64,000 nt of DNA from Nostoc sp. CHAB 5834 (GTDB taxonomy: Bacteria > Cyanobacteriota > Cyanobacteriia > Cyanobacteriales > Nostocaceae): contig JAIVFU010000022.1 of assembly GCA_020829485.1 (NCBI GenBank), positions 25,520-89,519 on the forward strand. Reading direction: 5' to 3'. Shown piece by piece: positions 33,252 through 41,304 of the stretch. Position 1 is the stretch's first letter. Every line of letters starts with the position of its first letter. The notes under the pieces were generated by a model. It was not told the DNA's origin, made no database searches, and saw only the letters and a list, made by a program, of their open reading frames with translations. Both the position numbers and the translations under genes were made by a program.

Positions 33252-35612
33252 ATGGCAGAAGAACCTACATCTACCTTAACTAAAAACTATGTCTCTGCTG
33301 CCAATAGACACTCAAGTAAACCGACAAAAGTAACGTCAACAGCATCGGCTCGTCAGTCTAGGTGGATGCTTCGCTTAGGTCATATCCTCGCTGGCGGTTG
33401 GGCAATGGGTGCAGCAGTGCTGACTGCTTCTGGTGGGGAATTAGTTCAATTGATGGAAAATAAAGCGATTTCTGGCTTTTTTACACTGCGTGGCCCGATT
33501 TCGCCTCCAGAAGACATCGTAATTTTAGCAATAGACGATCAGTCAATATCAGTTCCCAAACAGTACTATAAAACAGATCCGAAACAGTATGCTTACTTAG
33601 AAACACTGAAATCTTATCCTTATAAACGGGCTGCTTATGCTCAGGTAATTACAAAGTTAATCAAAGCAGGTGTTCGCTCTGTAGCGGTAGATGTCGTTTT
33701 TGACACACCAAGCAGTTATGGAGTTACTGACGATCGCCAACTCCAGGCAGTATTGCAAAAATATGGCAGCAAAGTTACCTTAGCAGCCGTCTATGAAAAT
33801 TCCCAGACGCACCAAGGGTCTTTTATGCAGCTGATTGACCCACAACAAATGTTTCGTACAGGGTCAGTATCCATTGGCTCAGTTAATTTCCCCTTGGAGG
33901 TAGATGGTAAAGTTCATCGATTGGCGAGTGAGTTTTCTAAGTTGTTAGCTGAAGATAATTTGATTGAGAAGCTACCCTCTTTTGATGAAGCAGCAATCAG
34001 GGCAGCACAAGTAAATTATCCTCGACCAAAGGGCGATCGCATTCATTTTTGGGGTTCTGCGGGTACATTTGAGCAAATACCATTTTGGCATGTCCTTGAC
34101 CCGGAAAACTGGAACACCTATTTGCAGCAAGGAAAGGTCTTCAAAGACAAGATAGTGCTGATTGGTGCAACAGATAAGTTACACAATGATTATTATCCAG
34201 TCGCTGCTAGCAACAGCGCTAAACCCATGTCGGGCGTGGAAATTCACGCCAATGCGATCGCAACTTTGATGCAAGGTAAAGCGATCGCTCCAGGGATTAA
34301 TAGTCTACCATTGCAGGGTTTGTTTGTACTAATTATAGTTGGCAGTACAGCCTTGATGATTACCAGGCGCAAGCGGAGTATCAATAGATTTCTCTATAGC
34401 CTCGCCCTGTCTGGCACTTGGGTAGGAATTAGTTATGGGTTATTTGTTCATGGTCAGTTAATTTTTCCCACTACTGTACCAATGATGGCGATCGCTATGA
34501 TTGGATTTTCCTATCTGGGAACCTCATTAGTGAGAGAAAGTATCAAAAAACGCCAATTAGTAGACATTTTTCAGAAATATAAAACTTCCGCCATTGTCCA
34601 AGAGATTATCAGCCAACAAGATGACTTGCAAGACCTAATCCAGCAACGAGGTTTAGCCTTATCAGGAAAAGTCCTGGCTAGACGCTACAGAATTGTCAAA
34701 GTTCTCGGTTCCGGTGGATTCAGCGAAACCTACATTGCCGAAGATACCCAACGTCCTGGAAATCCGCGATGTGTTGTCAAACAACTAAAACCAGCCAATA
34801 CCAAACCAGAAGCCTTGCAACTTGCCAGACGTTTATTTAACTCAGAGGCGCAAACACTCGAAAAATTGGGAACACACCCCCAAATTCCGCAACTTTTGGC
34901 GTATTTTGAAGAAGATGAAGAATTTTATTTAGTACAAGAACAGATCATTGGTCATCCTTTAAATCAAGAATTGCCAGCAGGCAGAGCAATTGATGAAATT
35001 GCAGTTATGAGAATTGTTAGGGACTTATTGCAAACATTAACATTTGTCCATAAAAACAATGTGATTCACCGGGATATTAAACCCAGCAATATCATGCGCC
35101 GACATTCAGACGGTAAACTGATCCTGATTGACTTTGGGGCTGTCAAAGAAGTTAGTACAAGACAGCTTGATCATCAAGAGCAAAGCGCCTTCACCATTGG
35201 TATTGGTACTCAGGGTTACGCACCAAGCGAGCAATGTTTTGGGCGTCCACACTACAGTAGTGATATCTATGCAGTCGGCATGGTTGGAATTAAAGCCTTA
35301 ACTGGTATAGCACCTCGTGAGCTACCTAGAGATGCTGATGGAGAGATAAAATGGAGCGATGCCTACGGCGGTAAACTACGCACCCAGGTAAGCCACTCCC
35401 TCGCTAAAATTCTCAGTAAAATGGTGCTGGATGACTTCAAACAGCGATATCAGTCTGCATCAGAGGCTCTTGAGGATCTTGAAGCTTTTGACGATGTTGT
35501 AAATTTCCAAAGCATATACCCCATGCTACACAATGACTCATTAATGAATACTTTAGATGATTTAGGCGCTCCCACAAAATCTAGCTCAGAAGCATCCTCA
35601 GAAACTACTTGA
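33252..35612 (+). CDS. CHASE2-domain serine/threonine protein kinase
   Basis: 786 aa. A hydrophobic helix near residues 43-60 is followed by an extracytoplasmic CHASE2 sensor (about 65-340; VILAIDDQSISVP and IVLIGATDKLHNDYYP are typical), three transmembrane helices (about 355-430), and a Hanks-type kinase (about 475-745). The kinase has the Gly loop VLGSGGFSETYIAED, the Lys in CVVKQLKP, the catalytic VIHRDIKPSNIM and LIDFGAVKEV. It is intact at all catalytic positions. A short repeat at 35356-35382 adds residues AYGGKL within the C-lobe (EIKWSD...RTQVSHSL). Signal and targets are unknown. Confidence 0.94.
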   Translation: MAEEPTSTLTKNYVSAANRHSSKPTKVTSTASARQSRWMLRLGHILAGGWAMGAAVLTASGGELVQLMENKAISGFFTLRGPISPPEDIVILAIDDQSISVPKQYYKTDPKQYAYLETLKSYPYKRAAYAQVITKLIKAGVRSVAVDVVFDTPSSYGVTDDRQLQAVLQKYGSKVTLAAVYENSQTHQGSFMQLIDPQQMFRTGSVSIGSVNFPLEVDGKVHRLASEFSKLLAEDNLIEKLPSFDEAAIRAAQVNYPRPKGDRIHFWGSAGTFEQIPFWHVLDPENWNTYLQQGKVFKDKIVLIGATDKLHNDYYPVAASNSAKPMSGVEIHANAIATLMQGKAIAPGINSLPLQGLFVLIIVGSTALMITRRKRSINRFLYSLALSGTWVGISYGLFVHGQLIFPTTVPMMAIAMIGFSYLGTSLVRESIKKRQLVDIFQKYKTSAIVQEIISQQDDLQDLIQQRGLALSGKVLARRYRIVKVLGSGGFSETYIAEDTQRPGNPRCVVKQLKPANTKPEALQLARRLFNSEAQTLEKLGTHPQIPQLLAYFEEDEEFYLVQEQIIGHPLNQELPAGRAIDEIAVMRIVRDLLQTLTFVHKNNVIHRDIKPSNIMRRHSDGKLILIDFGAVKEVSTRQLDHQEQSAFTIGIGTQGYAPSEQCFGRPHYSSDIYAVGMVGIKALTGIAPRELPRDADGEIKWSDAYGGKLRTQVSHSLAKILSKMVLDDFKQRYQSASEALEDLEAFDDVVNFQSIYPMLHNDSLMNTLDDLGAPTKSSSEASSETT

Positions 35613-35662
35613 TATGATGTCCGCCAAATTACCCAAAATAAAAGAACCCCTCCCCTTAGCAA

Positions 35663-35808
35663 CTAAGGTGTATACACAAGTCTGAAATAGTTTACTCACC
35701 TGGTTTCCACCCTAACCCTCCCCGATGCATTGGGGAGGGAACTAGATTTGTTTTTTCCCCCCAATGCATCGGGGGGATTAAGGGGGGTAATTTGACTTGT
35801 GTATACAC
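35663..35808. repeat. Inverted-repeat element with GGTGTATACACAAGTC ends
   Basis: GGTGTATACACAAGTCTG near 35666 is answered by GACTTGTGTATACAC at about 35794. The interior is a G/C-rich palindromic mix with GGGGAGG / CCTCCCC and ATGCATCGGGG. It is related to the element at 22413-22652. Confidence 0.6.
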
Positions 35809-35901
35809 GCCCCAAAGCATCGGGGAGGGGTTGGGGGTGGGGTGATTCGGATTTAATAAGGAATCAAGCTGACATGATTTCACTCAGTTCTGCATATAAT
35901 C

Positions 35902-37248
35902 TTAAATTAACGACAAAAATTCTTCTCCTGTCGTGGGATGAATGCCTATAGTTTCATCCAAATCTTCCTTAGTAATGCCCTTGCGAATTGCCACACCCAG
36001 ACTTTGAATGATATCTGCTGCATGTTCACCCACCATGTGAGCGCCCAAAACTTGCCCAGAATCACCATTTAACACTAACTTTATAGTGGTTGGCTCATCC
36101 TGTTCGATTAGTCGATACAACAGTGGTTGGAACTGGGTGTGGTAGCATTGTACAGATTCACCAAATTTTTCCCGTGCTTTTGCCTCCGTCATCCCCACAC
36201 TAGCCGCTTCTGGACGGCAAAAAACAGCAGTGGGTACATAATCATAATTTAGCTTTTGCGCCTTGTTGCCAAAAACTGTATCGGCAAAGGCAATACCTTC
36301 TGCTTTAGCCACTGGAGACAATTGCACGCGGCTGGTGCAATCACCCACAGCAAAAATGTTTTCTTGGCTACTGCGGCTGTATTCATCTACTTTAATTGCA
36401 CCATCTTCGCCAAGTTCAACATGGGCATGTTCCAAACCAAGATTCTTGGTATTTGGAGCGTAACCTGTGGCAACTAAGATGGTATCTGCTGTAATTATTT
36501 CTTGTCTATCACCAGTAATAGTTAACAACAAACTCTCATCTGAGTATTTTATTTTACTAACAGTCCTATTGGTGAACAACTTAATTCCGCGTTTAATCAA
36601 ACCCTGTTGTACAGCAGAGCAAATATCATCATCAAACCCCGATAAAATCGTCCCGTCTCTTTCAATCACCGTCACTTCGCAGCCGAAAGCGTGCATCATG
36701 CTGGAAAATTCTACGCCAATGTAGCCGCCGCCAATAATTGCTAAACGTTTCGGCAGATAAGGTAGCTGAAACATCTCGCGGGATGTGATAGCGTATTCGA
36801 TACCTGGGATTTTGGGCTTGAGGGGTTGCCCTCCCACAGCAATTAAAATTTTGTCGGCTGTAACTTTGCGTCCATCAATATTGATAGTATGGGTATCGAT
36901 GAAAGTTACGTGTTGAGAAATTAATTCAATTCCAGCTTTTTGCAATTGCTGAAAATAAGACTGATTAATGGTGTCAATATGCTGATGTACTGACTTAATA
37001 AATAATGTCCAGTCAAAGTATGTTTGGCAGTCACTCCACCCATAACTGTGTGCTATTTGATTTTGCAGGGCGAAGTCAGCTGCGTAGACAATCAGTTTTT
37101 TCGGAACGCAGCCGCGATTTACACAAGTCCCACCGACGGATTCTTGTTCAGCAACAGCGACACGTACACCGTAACTAGCTGCTTTTTTAGCTGCTGCCAA
37201 TCCCCCAGGCCCAGCACCAATGACAAACAAATCGTAATCAAATGTCAT
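35902..37248 (-). CDS. Glutathione-reductase-like pyridine nucleotide-disulfide oxidoreductase
   Basis: Group I flavoprotein disulfide reductase with FAD motif LFVIGAGPGGLAAAKKAA, redox pair in GGTCVNRGCVPKKL and the active-site His-Glu in GIHPTTGEE. It is a paralogue of the gene at 58226. Unlike that gene, its second dinucleotide fold reads LAIIGGGYIGVEF...VTVIERDGTIL, with a Glu at the end of the second strand, which in this family usually means NADH rather than NADPH. It lacks the Arg residues that hold the 2'-phosphate. It could be an NADH-dependent glutathione or other disulfide reductase. No operon partner. Confidence 0.85.
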   Translation of the reverse strand: MTFDYDLFVIGAGPGGLAAAKKAASYGVRVAVAEQESVGGTCVNRGCVPKKLIVYAADFALQNQIAHSYGWSDCQTYFDWTLFIKSVHQHIDTINQSYFQQLQKAGIELISQHVTFIDTHTINIDGRKVTADKILIAVGGQPLKPKIPGIEYAITSREMFQLPYLPKRLAIIGGGYIGVEFSSMMHAFGCEVTVIERDGTILSGFDDDICSAVQQGLIKRGIKLFTNRTVSKIKYSDESLLLTITGDRQEIITADTILVATGYAPNTKNLGLEHAHVELGEDGAIKVDEYSRSSQENIFAVGDCTSRVQLSPVAKAEGIAFADTVFGNKAQKLNYDYVPTAVFCRPEAASVGMTEAKAREKFGESVQCYHTQFQPLLYRLIEQDEPTTIKLVLNGDSGQVLGAHMVGEHAADIIQSLGVAIRKGITKEDLDETIGIHPTTGEEFLSLI

Positions 37249-37642
37249 AAAAATCTGTTCCTTTTTGACTTTTTGGAAAGCAGAGCTATTTCATACCTTA
37301 TAGTGATTCACACAAAACTTAATCTACTGTCTTTGGGTGGACAATTTGGGATGAAACCAGGCTGATATCTAGCACATTGCCACATTAATAGCAATTACAT
37401 CCAAAAGGAACAGCGATTGCTCGATTCTTACTAAGTTATATTACATTATGTTGCCAAAGAAGCATTTTGTCTATTCTACAAGGGGTAGATGTTTGCGTAG
37501 GCGTAGCCCGTCGTAGACATCGCATCGGGTGGGTATGCGATCGCACTTTTGATCCAAAGCATATAAATAACAGCTTAATCTTCAGTTACAATTTCACCTA
37601 ATACTAAAATAGTTATGGAAAAGCACCCTTGTAAATAAATCT
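37249..37642. other. 394-bp spacer with one dispersed repeat
   Basis: AT-rich apart from 37493-37530 (TTGCGTAGGCGTAGCCCGTC then GTAGACATCGC), a member of the short repeat family that also entered the 23.6-24.3 kb toxin-antitoxin genes. No gene seen. Confidence 0.5.
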
Positions 37643-37780
37643 ATGAATGTGTTCTTAAATCCAGAGATAGAGCAATTCATCCAAACTCAGATTGAAAGTG
37701 GTAAGTATGCTTCGCTTATTTCTTCAGGCGTGACGTTAGATTTTATCCATCCCCGATTTCGGCTTGTTTTTGATAATTGA
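37643..37780 (+). pseudogene. Truncated ParD-type antitoxin remnant
   Basis: A 45-codon frame starting MNVFLNPEIEQFIQTQIESG and KYASLISSG matches the N-terminal ribbon-helix-helix part of ParD antitoxins (the usual form is LPPELEQFV...SGRYQSASE). After about 28 residues the similarity stops and the frame runs into unrelated sequence to TGA. No ParE toxin gene follows, so it is probably a relic. Confidence 0.55.
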
Positions 37781-37975
37781 GCCATATTGAATAAAAATAG
37801 ATTAGAAGCAGTATTTTAATTATTGCGTGCTATTGTTGATTGTCTATAAAATATTGGAATCGCTTCGGCTAATGCAGTTAAATTTTGTAGGTTGGGCTTA
37901 CCGTGTTTGGGGATTGCTCACGCAACCACCGCCACTAACCGAAAACCAACAGAGGTAAGGTAAAAATCAAACAAA

Positions 37976-38082
37976 GGCGGGTGCGGGGGTTGAACCCGCT
38001 AATCCCCACAATGGTGGAGACGTAACCGATAACCCTAATTCTTCGTCCCCGAAAGGCAAGTTGCGAACAAGGATAACCCGCC
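37976..38082 (-). ncRNA. Fourth Y-RNA-like gene, without D arm
   Basis: Reads GGCGGGTTATCCTTGTTCGC at the 5' end. GGCGGGT pairs with ACCCGCC at the 3' end, just before TTT. It has a perfect T arm (GCGGG, TTCAACC, CCCGC), a hairpin CTCCAC-CATT-GTGGGG in the anticodon-arm place, and the module shared with the three upstream RNAs: ATCCTTGTTC, a GCC-UUUCG-GG hairpin, GACGAAGAATTAGGGTTAT. The D arm is missing. It lies about 50 bases after the rsr stop and on the same strand. Confidence 0.65.
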
Positions 38083-38130
38083 ATGAAGCATGAAGGATAA
38101 AGTGTTTCATCCTTTACCCTTCAGCAATAT

Positions 38131-39732
38131 CTACAATTCACCCATAGCCAGCATCTGGATGATCCGAGGCGTACCTGGGTCGAACCCTGCCAAATCCCAA
38201 GACAGCGAATCTTCAGGATCTACCAAAGTAATCTGGTAAGGTGTCAAGGTGACATACACCGCCTTGACGTTTGGATTTACCTTTTTGCGGTACTCCTTCA
38301 ACGCTTGACTTGGATGCTTATACCCAGCCCAGCTTTCCGAGTCAGTCCAAAAGCAGACTACATCAGCTTTAAACTTATTCTTAATCATCCAGTCGTAAGC
38401 GACAGATGCATCCGTTCCACCAAAGTTTTGGTTGCCAGCTTTGCGAACCGCAGAACTAAAACTATCTTTAGCGGTAATATCTAATTCACGGAATTCGGTA
38501 GCAAAGCCGCGAATCATGTAGTTTTTCTCTGCTTTTGCTGTCACCAGTGCCATTGTGGTGGCAATTTCACAACAAGTTAGCCCCATATCTGCAACCAAGT
38601 TACCCATAGAACCAGAAACGTCTACGGCGTGCATGAATACTTTACGTGTCGGTTGTACAACATCAAAAGACAGTTCAACCGCCTTTTCTAAAATGTCCAC
38701 AATCCGAGGAACTGGGTTCCAAGTTTTTTTACTGCGTCCTAATGTTCCACCAGATTGATATGTTTTGAGTGCTTTCAAAACATCAATCGGATGGATGCGA
38801 CCTTTACGCAGATGTTCTCTGCGATTAAGAACTGCTTCCACTTGCAGCAAATTAGCGTCTTCATCAGCTCGTAACACACCCAGTTCAGTTAAAGAACCCA
38901 AGTTACGCAACATTGCACCTATTGGCATTTCCTGAAATAGCAGCTGCCAAGCAAGCTTATCCATTTTGCCGACAGGTGCAGCCATTTCGTGGGTTAAGCG
39001 TCCTTGGGAAATAGCTTCATGGGTTTGGGTGGGATTCCGTTTAAGCCACTCATACCACCAAATCTGCGCCAACGCCTCTGAGGGGATATCTGCTGGCAAT
39101 TCTTCCCAGCCTCTAACTACCCACTCAAATAGTTGACGGTGATTTTCTGTAGGCGGTTTAACATGGAACAACCGCAATGCATCTCGGTGCGAGAAACCTT
39201 GACGCTGTTGATATTTCAACAGCTGATAAGCTAAACCCTTGACATCTTCCCTTGAGAGCCAAGTTTTACCAGCTTCCCGCACTACTTTGCCAAATCCCCG
39301 CAGAGATTTGGTGTAGTTCAACCATTCGTAGAAATGGCTACCAGTGCGGACAACTTGCGGGAAGATTTCACCAAACGCGTGTTTTGCTTCTGGTGTTTCA
39401 CCCATCGACAGCAACACCAAAGCTAATATAGGCGCACTGTTATTGATGGCGCGTCCATCGCTAGCATACAAAATTTCTTCTGCTACACGGCTGGGATTTT
39501 CGGCAACAGCAAGTCTTACAACTGTCACAAAATCCTCTGTTAATTCCTGTTTACCAGCGTAGTAAGTGCTTTTTGCTGTGCCAACCAAAAGACAGCGACG
39601 CAGCATTTTCCAAATACCAGCATCAAACATCCAGCCGCCGGAACGTCCCTGAACCATTTCTGCTTCTCGTCCGGGGATAGGTTGATTTTGGGGTGTAGTT
39701 GTCTTCTTTTTAGTGAAAAAATTGTAATTCAT
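38131..39732 (-). CDS. rsr: TROVE-domain protein, Ro60 orthologue (Rsr)
   Basis: 533 aa. The helical TROVE ring starts after a short basic N terminus (GGWMFDAGIWKMLRRCLLVG; EEILYASDGRAINNSAPILA) and continues through HRDALRLFHVKPP and WELLFQEMPIGAMLRNLG-like repeats (here WQLLFQEMPIGAMLRNLGSL). A C-terminal von Willebrand A domain has an intact MIDAS, HAVDVSGSMG. Ro60/Rsr binds misfolded RNAs in its ring and Y RNAs on its outer surface; in Deinococcus it works with PNPase and other exonucleases in rRNA maturation and stress survival. Three tRNA-like RNA genes lie immediately upstream and one downstream on the same strand, as expected for Y RNAs. Confidence 0.93.
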   Translation of the reverse strand: MNYNFFTKKKTTTPQNQPIPGREAEMVQGRSGGWMFDAGIWKMLRRCLLVGTAKSTYYAGKQELTEDFVTVVRLAVAENPSRVAEEILYASDGRAINNSAPILALVLLSMGETPEAKHAFGEIFPQVVRTGSHFYEWLNYTKSLRGFGKVVREAGKTWLSREDVKGLAYQLLKYQQRQGFSHRDALRLFHVKPPTENHRQLFEWVVRGWEELPADIPSEALAQIWWYEWLKRNPTQTHEAISQGRLTHEMAAPVGKMDKLAWQLLFQEMPIGAMLRNLGSLTELGVLRADEDANLLQVEAVLNRREHLRKGRIHPIDVLKALKTYQSGGTLGRSKKTWNPVPRIVDILEKAVELSFDVVQPTRKVFMHAVDVSGSMGNLVADMGLTCCEIATTMALVTAKAEKNYMIRGFATEFRELDITAKDSFSSAVRKAGNQNFGGTDASVAYDWMIKNKFKADVVCFWTDSESWAGYKHPSQALKEYRKKVNPNVKAVYVTLTPYQITLVDPEDSLSWDLAGFDPGTPRIIQMLAMGEL

Positions 39733-39746
39733 CGCTTCATCTCCCG

Positions 39747-39758
39747 GCCTTTGCAGGC
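39747..39758 (-). promoter_or_regulatory. GNRA-capped hairpin in the rsr leader
   Basis: GCCT-GCAA-AGGC, 14 bases before the rsr ATG, is the same hairpin as in the Y-RNA module at 39943-40069 and overlaps the start of the GGGAG ribosome binding site. This would allow Rsr to bind its own leader and limit translation; that role is inferred. Confidence 0.5.
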
Positions 39759-39769
39759 AAAAATGAAAG

Positions 39770-39896
39770 GTGACAGAGCAGGATTTGAACCTGCGACATC
39801 CGGCTTAACGGGCGATAACCCTAATTCGTCGGCCTTTTCAGGCAAGGTGTGAACAAGGATGTTTTTCGGCGCTCTACCAACTGAGCTATCTGCCAC
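39770..39896 (-). ncRNA. tRNA-like Y RNA 1
   Basis: 5' GTGGCAGA pairs with 3' TCTGTCAC (8 bp). Then TA, D arm GCTC-AGTTGGTA-GAGC, and T arm GCAGG-TTCAAAT-CCTGC. Between them lies a shared ~50-nt module starting AAACATCCTTGTTC, with GCCT-GAAA-AGGC and CGACGAATTAGGGTTAT. Removing the module leaves a perfect anticodon stem CCGGC/GCCGG with loop CCGTTAA (GTT, Asn-like, but C at position 33). CCA is not encoded here. A Y RNA reading is favoured by the adjacent rsr gene; a tRNA with an insert is the alternative. Confidence 0.75.
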
Positions 39897-39942
39897 ATGA
39901 AAATTTTGGATTTTGGATTTTAGATTTAATCCAAAATTATTT

Positions 39943-40069
39943 GGTGTAGCGGAGCGGGATTTGAACCCGCGACCTCTCGAACCCTAATCGATAACCCTAA
40001 TTCGTCGGCCTTTGCAGGCAAAGAGTGAACAAGGATGTTTAGCGCTCTACCTCTGAGCTACCCGCCACA
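39943..40069 (-). ncRNA. tRNA-like Y RNA 2
   Basis: GTGGCGGG pairs with TCCGCTAC (8 bp), followed by encoded ACCA. D arm GCTC-AGAGGTA-GAGC, T arm GCGGG-TTCAAAT-CCCGC. The module reads AAACATCCTTGTTCACTC, GCCT-GCAA-AGGC, CGACGAATTAGGGTTAT. Without it the anticodon arm would be CTCGA-TTAGGGT-TCGAG. Spacing to RNA 1 is about 46 bases of AT-rich DNA. Confidence 0.75.
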
Positions 40070-40110
40070 TGAAAATTAAAAATTAAAAATTTAAATTTCA
40101 GCACTAGATT

Positions 40111-40240
40111 TGGTGTAGTGGAGCAGGAATCGAACCCGCGACCTCCCGCTTGGCAGGCGATAACCCTCAATTCGTCGGCCTTTTCAGGCAAGGGTTGAAT
40201 AAGGATGTTTAGGCGCTCTAACCACTGAGCTACCCACCAC
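40111..40240 (-). ncRNA. tRNA-like Y RNA 3
   Basis: GTGGTGGG pairs with TCCACTAC (8 bp, two G-U), followed by encoded ACCA. D arm GCTC-AGTGGTTA-GAGC, T arm GCGGG-TTCGATT-CCTGC. The module reads TAAACATCCTTATTCAACCC, GCCT-GAAA-AGGC, CGACGAATTGAGGGTTAT; here AACCCT and AGGGTT also pair. Without the module the anticodon arm is CCCGC-CTGCCAA-GCGGG (GCC, Gly-like, normal U33). It is the first gene of the array. Confidence 0.75.
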
Positions 40241-40552
40241 ATATCAAGTAAAGTTGACTTGTATTATTAATGTAGTATATGTATTATCTGTTGTCAAGGG
40301 ACTGACGATTTAAATTTATAGAGTTGTTGGTTGAGTTAAAAACCTTCTTTTTCTCTGGGTAAAAACTTTTGCGCGTAGTTTACCGCCGTAGGCATCGCAG
40401 ACCAATTTTAGATAAGTTCCAGTTTCAATAGGCTATAACACCTAATTAATAAAGCTTTTGCCGGCAAATTTGCCAAAAGATACAAAAAAGTGTCACAATT
40501 TTTGCCAAGATATATAATATTATTTCCCAAAATTCACTTGGCAAAAATCGGC
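40241..40552. other. Spacer upstream of the Y-RNA array
   Basis: Holds the promoter for the array on the minus strand and for the next gene on the plus strand. A dispersed short repeat (GCGTAGTTTACCGCCGTAGG then CATCGCAGACC) lies at 40372-40403. CTTTTGCCGGCAAATTTGCC at 40456-40475 contains an imperfect palindrome. No further gene is seen. Confidence 0.45.
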
Positions 40553-41275
40553 ATGAGTGAGAAACCCATAGAAGATAACGGCAAGGCTTTTCTCGTTCTA
40601 CTTTTGCCCATCTCGTTCTTGATTATTTTCCTAGTTACCACTTGGAGATTTTTACTGGCGCTAATTGTGCTGGTAATTGGCTTCAAGCTTTGGCAGGAAT
40701 ATCAATGGCAACAGTGGACTCATCGAGTTAACCCAATTTTTCATCAGTTGGTTCGGGAAAATCAAGGCAGACTTACGCCAATGGACTTGGCAATGAGGGG
40801 CAATTTTCCTGGAACAACGGCAAAACGCTACTTGGATGGTAAAGCCTCGGAATTTGGCGCTAGTATAGTGAACTCCGAAGAGGCGGGGCAGTCTTATTAC
40901 TTTATAACTGCCAGCATTCTCGGCAATATTCTTGATAGTAGTGAGCCTGTTAAAGAACTTCCTACTCAACCAGTTACTAAAACTGCGCGATCGCTCCTAG
41001 CACCACCACCAACCCCACAGGAGGAACCAGAAACCGAATTACCACCACAGCCAACCCATGACTCAGCTCAACGATCGCTGGAAAAACAGTTAATTTTTGG
41101 CTCTCTGATTCAATCTGAACTTGCCAAACGGCTAAATGTCTATTCCAGCACGGTTTATAAACGGCGAAACGATCCAGAATTTCCTGAGTGGAGTCGCAGC
41201 AAAGACCCTGATGGTATTGCCTGGTCATACTCGGAAAAAACTAAAGAGTTTTTCCCGGTGGAGGAAGAAGGGTAA
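40553..41275 (+). CDS. Membrane protein with C-terminal DNA-binding-like segment, unknown function
   Basis: No family named with confidence. ATG 40553 is chosen over the in-frame GTG 40490 because the upstream 21 codons look non-coding. Two adjacent hydrophobic helices (FLVLLLPISFLIIFLV and FLLALIVLVIGFKLW, residues 12-50) are followed by a helical region with LTPMDLAMRGNFPGTTAKRY, which resembles a winged helix, then a Pro/Gln-rich linker and a C-terminal LIQSELAKRLNVYSSTVYKR with helix-turn-helix spacing. Homologues as I recall them are conserved in Nostocales. Confidence 0.72.
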   Translation: MSEKPIEDNGKAFLVLLLPISFLIIFLVTTWRFLLALIVLVIGFKLWQEYQWQQWTHRVNPIFHQLVRENQGRLTPMDLAMRGNFPGTTAKRYLDGKASEFGASIVNSEEAGQSYYFITASILGNILDSSEPVKELPTQPVTKTARSLLAPPPTPQEEPETELPPQPTHDSAQRSLEKQLIFGSLIQSELAKRLNVYSSTVYKRRNDPEFPEWSRSKDPDGIAWSYSEKTKEFFPVEEEG

Positions 41276-41278
41276 AAC

Positions 41279-41304
41279 AATTCGTAATTCGTAATTCGTA
41301 ATTA
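41279..41304. repeat. TTCGTAA heptamer repeat
   Basis: AATTCGT/TTCGTAA repeated three to four times between the convergent gene ends. Confidence 0.7.

Noticed and set aside
37976..40240. Ordinary tRNA genes with group I introns
   Set aside because: The insert is only about 50 nt, lacks a group I core, is nearly identical in all copies, and lies beside a Ro60 gene; Y RNA is the better reading, though splicing is kept as an alternative in the findings.
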